Below, one piece after another: positions 4,935 to 6,603 of a DNA stretch of 6,603 bases. The notes under the pieces are model-generated. The model searched no databases. It was not told where the DNA came from and saw only the letters and a program-made list of their open reading frames with translations. Source of the DNA: Methanosarcina sp. (GTDB lineage Archaea; Halobacteriota; Methanosarcinia; Methanosarcinales; Methanosarcinaceae); contig PMJC01000215.1 of assembly GCA_003157235.1 (NCBI GenBank), positions 6,270-12,872 on the forward strand, in the 5' to 3' direction. The translations under genes and the position numbers were made by a program. Within the stretch, counting starts at the first letter, position 1. Every line of letters begins with the position of its first letter.

Positions 4935-6005
4935 ATGATCACAAAACCTCAGGTTTTTGAATTTCTGAAAAAATATGACTTAAAAAACATTACTATTGCA
5001 ACAGTCTGTTCTCACTCAAGCCTTCAAATCTTTGACGGAGCGCGAAAAGAAGGATTCCGAACTCTGGGAATCTGCATTGGTAAACCCCCTAAATTTTATG
5101 AAGCATTTCCAAAGGCAAAACCCGATGAGTACATTATCGTTGATAGTTATGAAGATATAATGAACAAGGCTGAAGAACTTAGAAAAAAGAACACTATTAT
5201 AATTCCACACGGTTCATTTGTTGCTTACCTGGGCACGAAAAATTTTGCAGATATGGAAGTTCCTACTTTTGGAAACAGGGCTGTGCTAGAATGGGAATCT
5301 GACAGGGATAAAGAACGTGAGTGGTTGCTTGGAGCAGGCATTCATATGCCTGAAAAAATAGAAGATCCTCGTGTTATTAATGGGCCTGTGATGGTTAAGT
5401 ACCACGGAGCCAAAGGAGGAAAGGGTTTTTTCGTTGCAAAAACCTATAAAGAATTCAATGAACTCGTAGACCGAACACAAAAGTTCACAATTCAGGAATT
5501 TATCACAGGGACACGTTATTACCTACATTACTTTTATTCCCCGATCAGAACTGAGGGATATACCTTAAGCAAAGGTGTCCTTGAGCTCTTGAGTATGGAC
5601 CGCAGAGTAGAGTCTAATGCCGATGAAATCTTTAGACTCGGCTCACCCAGAGAACTAATCGAAGCAGACATCCGCCCCACATATGTTGTCACAGGAAATG
5701 TACCCTTAGTAGCTAGAGAGTCCCTCCTGCCTCTTATTTTTTCCCTTGGAGAAAGGGTAGTGGAAGAGTCTCTTGATCTTTTTGGCGGGATGATAGGGGC
5801 CTTCTGTCTTGAAACAGTTTTTACAGATTCTCTTGAGATCAAGGTTTTTGAAATTTCAGCTAGGATTGTGGCTGGGACAAACCTTTATATTTCAGGCTCT
5901 CCTTATGCAGACCTGATGCAAGAAAGCCTTTCAACCGGAAGGAGAATAGCTCAAGAAATCAAAATTGCAGTCCAGACAAACCAGCTGGATAAGATAATAT
6001 CCTAA
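4935..6005 (+). CDS. purP: FAICAR synthetase PurP (formate-dependent AICAR formylation)
   Basis: PurP is an archaeal ATP-grasp ligase that uses ATP and free formate to turn AICAR into FAICAR, the second-last step of IMP synthesis, replacing the folate-dependent bacterial PurH activity. From ATG 4935 the product is 356 residues, close to the Methanocaldococcus jannaschii enzyme. Visible conserved segments are SHSSLQIFDGA (26-36), IPHGSF (90-95), FGNR (112-115), WESDRD (120-125), the ATP-grasp glycine-rich loop VKYHGAKGGKGFF (154-166), HYFYSP (198-203), MDRRVESN (221-228), TGNVPLVARESLLP (253-266) and FEISARIVAGTN (305-316). The frame is open further upstream to 4740, but that extension is AT-rich, starts with TTG and is not family-like; the ATG 4935 start matches the family. 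No other purine gene is adjacent. PurP paralogues of less certain function exist, so the role is very likely but not proven. Confidence 0.94.
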   Translation: MITKPQVFEFLKKYDLKNITIATVCSHSSLQIFDGARKEGFRTLGICIGKPPKFYEAFPKAKPDEYIIVDSYEDIMNKAEELRKKNTIIIPHGSFVAYLGTKNFADMEVPTFGNRAVLEWESDRDKEREWLLGAGIHMPEKIEDPRVINGPVMVKYHGAKGGKGFFVAKTYKEFNELVDRTQKFTIQEFITGTRYYLHYFYSPIRTEGYTLSKGVLELLSMDRRVESNADEIFRLGSPRELIEADIRPTYVVTGNVPLVARESLLPLIFSLGERVVEESLDLFGGMIGAFCLETVFTDSLEIKVFEISARIVAGTNLYISGSPYADLMQESLSTGRRIAQEIKIAVQTNQLDKIIS

Positions 6006-6068
6006 GTAAATGGTATCTTAAACCAGTACTCACTAACTCGTACTTGATAATTTCAAAAGTAAATCTAC

Positions 6069-6075
6069 TTTTTTT
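6069..6075 (+). terminator. purP: Poly-T terminator candidate after purP
   Basis: A run of seven T residues lies 64 bases after the purP stop and is suited to archaeal U-tract termination. No strong hairpin comes before it. Confidence 0.5.
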
Positions 6076-6128
6076 AGACTTATAAAAGTGATAGATAACA
6101 TAAATATATCTTTTCCAGTAAATATATT

Positions 6129-6215
6129 TACAGTTATGCATTTGAGCCGAACGGTGAGCAAATTGCCCGCCGGATGATTCTCAGGGCCATTAGTGAAGCC
6201 CGAAGATTCATCTAA
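6129..6215. other. GC-richer island with a 40-base imperfect hairpin, possible gene relic or small RNA
   Basis: About 65 bases here (6144-6207) are markedly richer in GC than the flanks. On the plus strand one frame reads NGEQIARRMILRAISEARRF and stops at TAA 6213-6215; it has no start except a late ATG at 6174, so it looks like the tail end of a lost gene. The same bases form a stem: GATGA 6173-6177 with TCATC 6208-6212, TCT 6179-6181 with AGA 6204-6206, and GGGC 6184-6187 with GCCC 6198-6201, around a ten-base loop. A relic and a structured RNA are both possible; I cannot decide. Confidence 0.3.
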
Positions 6216-6377
6216 ATTTTAGTATATATTTATAAGTTAGATTCCAATAGTTTCTACTACTTTATCATTTTAAATTCAAATTGTAATATTTGCAATTAGA
6301 TTGTGTATTTTAGCTTTGTGAAATTCAAATAGATTTGAAAAACTGAGTATAAAAATATATTTTATGTGATAACTTAT
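6216..6377. other. Very AT-rich spacer
   Basis: No gene is visible. AAATTCAAAT occurs twice, 49 bases apart (6272-6281 and 6321-6330), and the second copy starts the short palindrome TTCAAAT/ATTTGAA (6324-6330 with 6333-6339). A-runs at 6338-6342 and 6351-6355 are T-runs on the minus strand and could end transcription of the minus-strand frame that stops at 6378. Confidence 0.5.
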
Positions 6378-6602
6378 TTAGGACGAAATCTTGATGAGTT
6401 CACGATCTAGCAAATGTATTAAGACCAGTGTACCGAAAATTCTGTAAATTCGGATCAACTCTGCACCCATTTTCTTCACCACAAAACAGAGTCCAAAGTC
6501 AATGAGTAGGCTTACAAAACTGTATTTTAATGCAGAGATTTTGCTATATAATCGATGCATCAATGTAACCGATAAATCCTGTTTTGTAATGAAAGAAAAG
6601 GA
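6378..6602 (-). CDS. Hypothetical protein, possibly the C-terminal part of a gene running off the right edge
   Basis: I do not recognise the product. The frame is open from the right edge to a TAA at 6378-6380, 74 sense codons in all. If it starts inside the window, ATG 6560 gives 60 residues, but no ribosome binding site precedes it. The composition rises from very AT-rich to visibly GC-richer just at the stop codon, which favours coding. The product has a hydrophobic stretch KYSFVSLLIDFGLCFVV, a basic KKMGAELIRIYR and a second hydrophobic part FGTLVLIHLL, then a charged tail. It may be a small membrane-associated protein or the end of a longer one. There is no recognisable motif. Confidence 0.4.
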   Translation of the reverse strand, partial: SFSFITKQDLSVTLMHRLYSKISALKYSFVSLLIDFGLCFVVKKMGAELIRIYRIFGTLVLIHLLDRELIKISS

Positions 6603-6603
6603 T

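Noticed and set aside
6165..6215. C/D box small RNA
   Set aside because: GATGA-type and CTGA-type boxes appear only partly and at poor spacing on either strand.

Overview
The window looks like a chromosomal piece of a methanogenic archaeon, most likely Methanosarcina or a close relative. The reasons are the gene set (archaeal Trm-G10 tRNA methyltransferase, archaeal PurP, archaeal-type TruA, DUF1805/YunC-like protein), a bacterial-type RecQ helicase in an archaeal background, archaeal TATA boxes ahead of the genes, poly-T runs after them, and long AT-rich spacers. The genus is an inference from remembered protein similarity, not from a search.

Layout, left to right. Positions 1-856 (minus) hold the N-terminal 285 residues of RecQ, which runs off the left edge. 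Positions 857-1859 are a long spacer with a cluster of inverted repeats (1461-1528) and a stretch that looks like a decayed or very small gene (1581-1832). A 95-residue DUF1805/YunC-family gene follows at 1860-2147 (+), with a poly-T terminator candidate. After a 406-base AT-rich spacer comes trmG10 at 2554-3591 (+), whose TATA box sits so close to the ATG that the mRNA is probably leaderless. truA (3640-4449, minus) converges on it, separated by 48 bases. Positions 4450-4934 hold the truA promoter, an unidentified 250-base stretch with interrupted reading frames on both strands, and the purP promoter region. purP (4935-6005, +) is complete. Positions 6006-6377 are AT-rich spacer containing a T7 terminator candidate and a GC-richer island with a 40-base imperfect hairpin. 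The right end (6378-6602, minus) is an open frame of unknown function reaching the edge.

Functionally the genes are mostly housekeeping and do not form one operon: two tRNA-modification enzymes (m2G/m2,2G at G10 and pseudouridine in the anticodon arm region) face each other, purP supplies a late step of purine synthesis, and recQ is a DNA-repair helicase. Each gene appears to be its own transcription unit.

I found no CRISPR array, tRNA or rRNA gene, complete insertion sequence, or convincing new multi-gene system. The best leads lie in the spacers: the two interrupted reading-frame regions (one with in-frame TAG codons, relevant in a pyrrolysine-using lineage), a sequence pair they nearly share, and the overlapping hairpins at 1461-1528.
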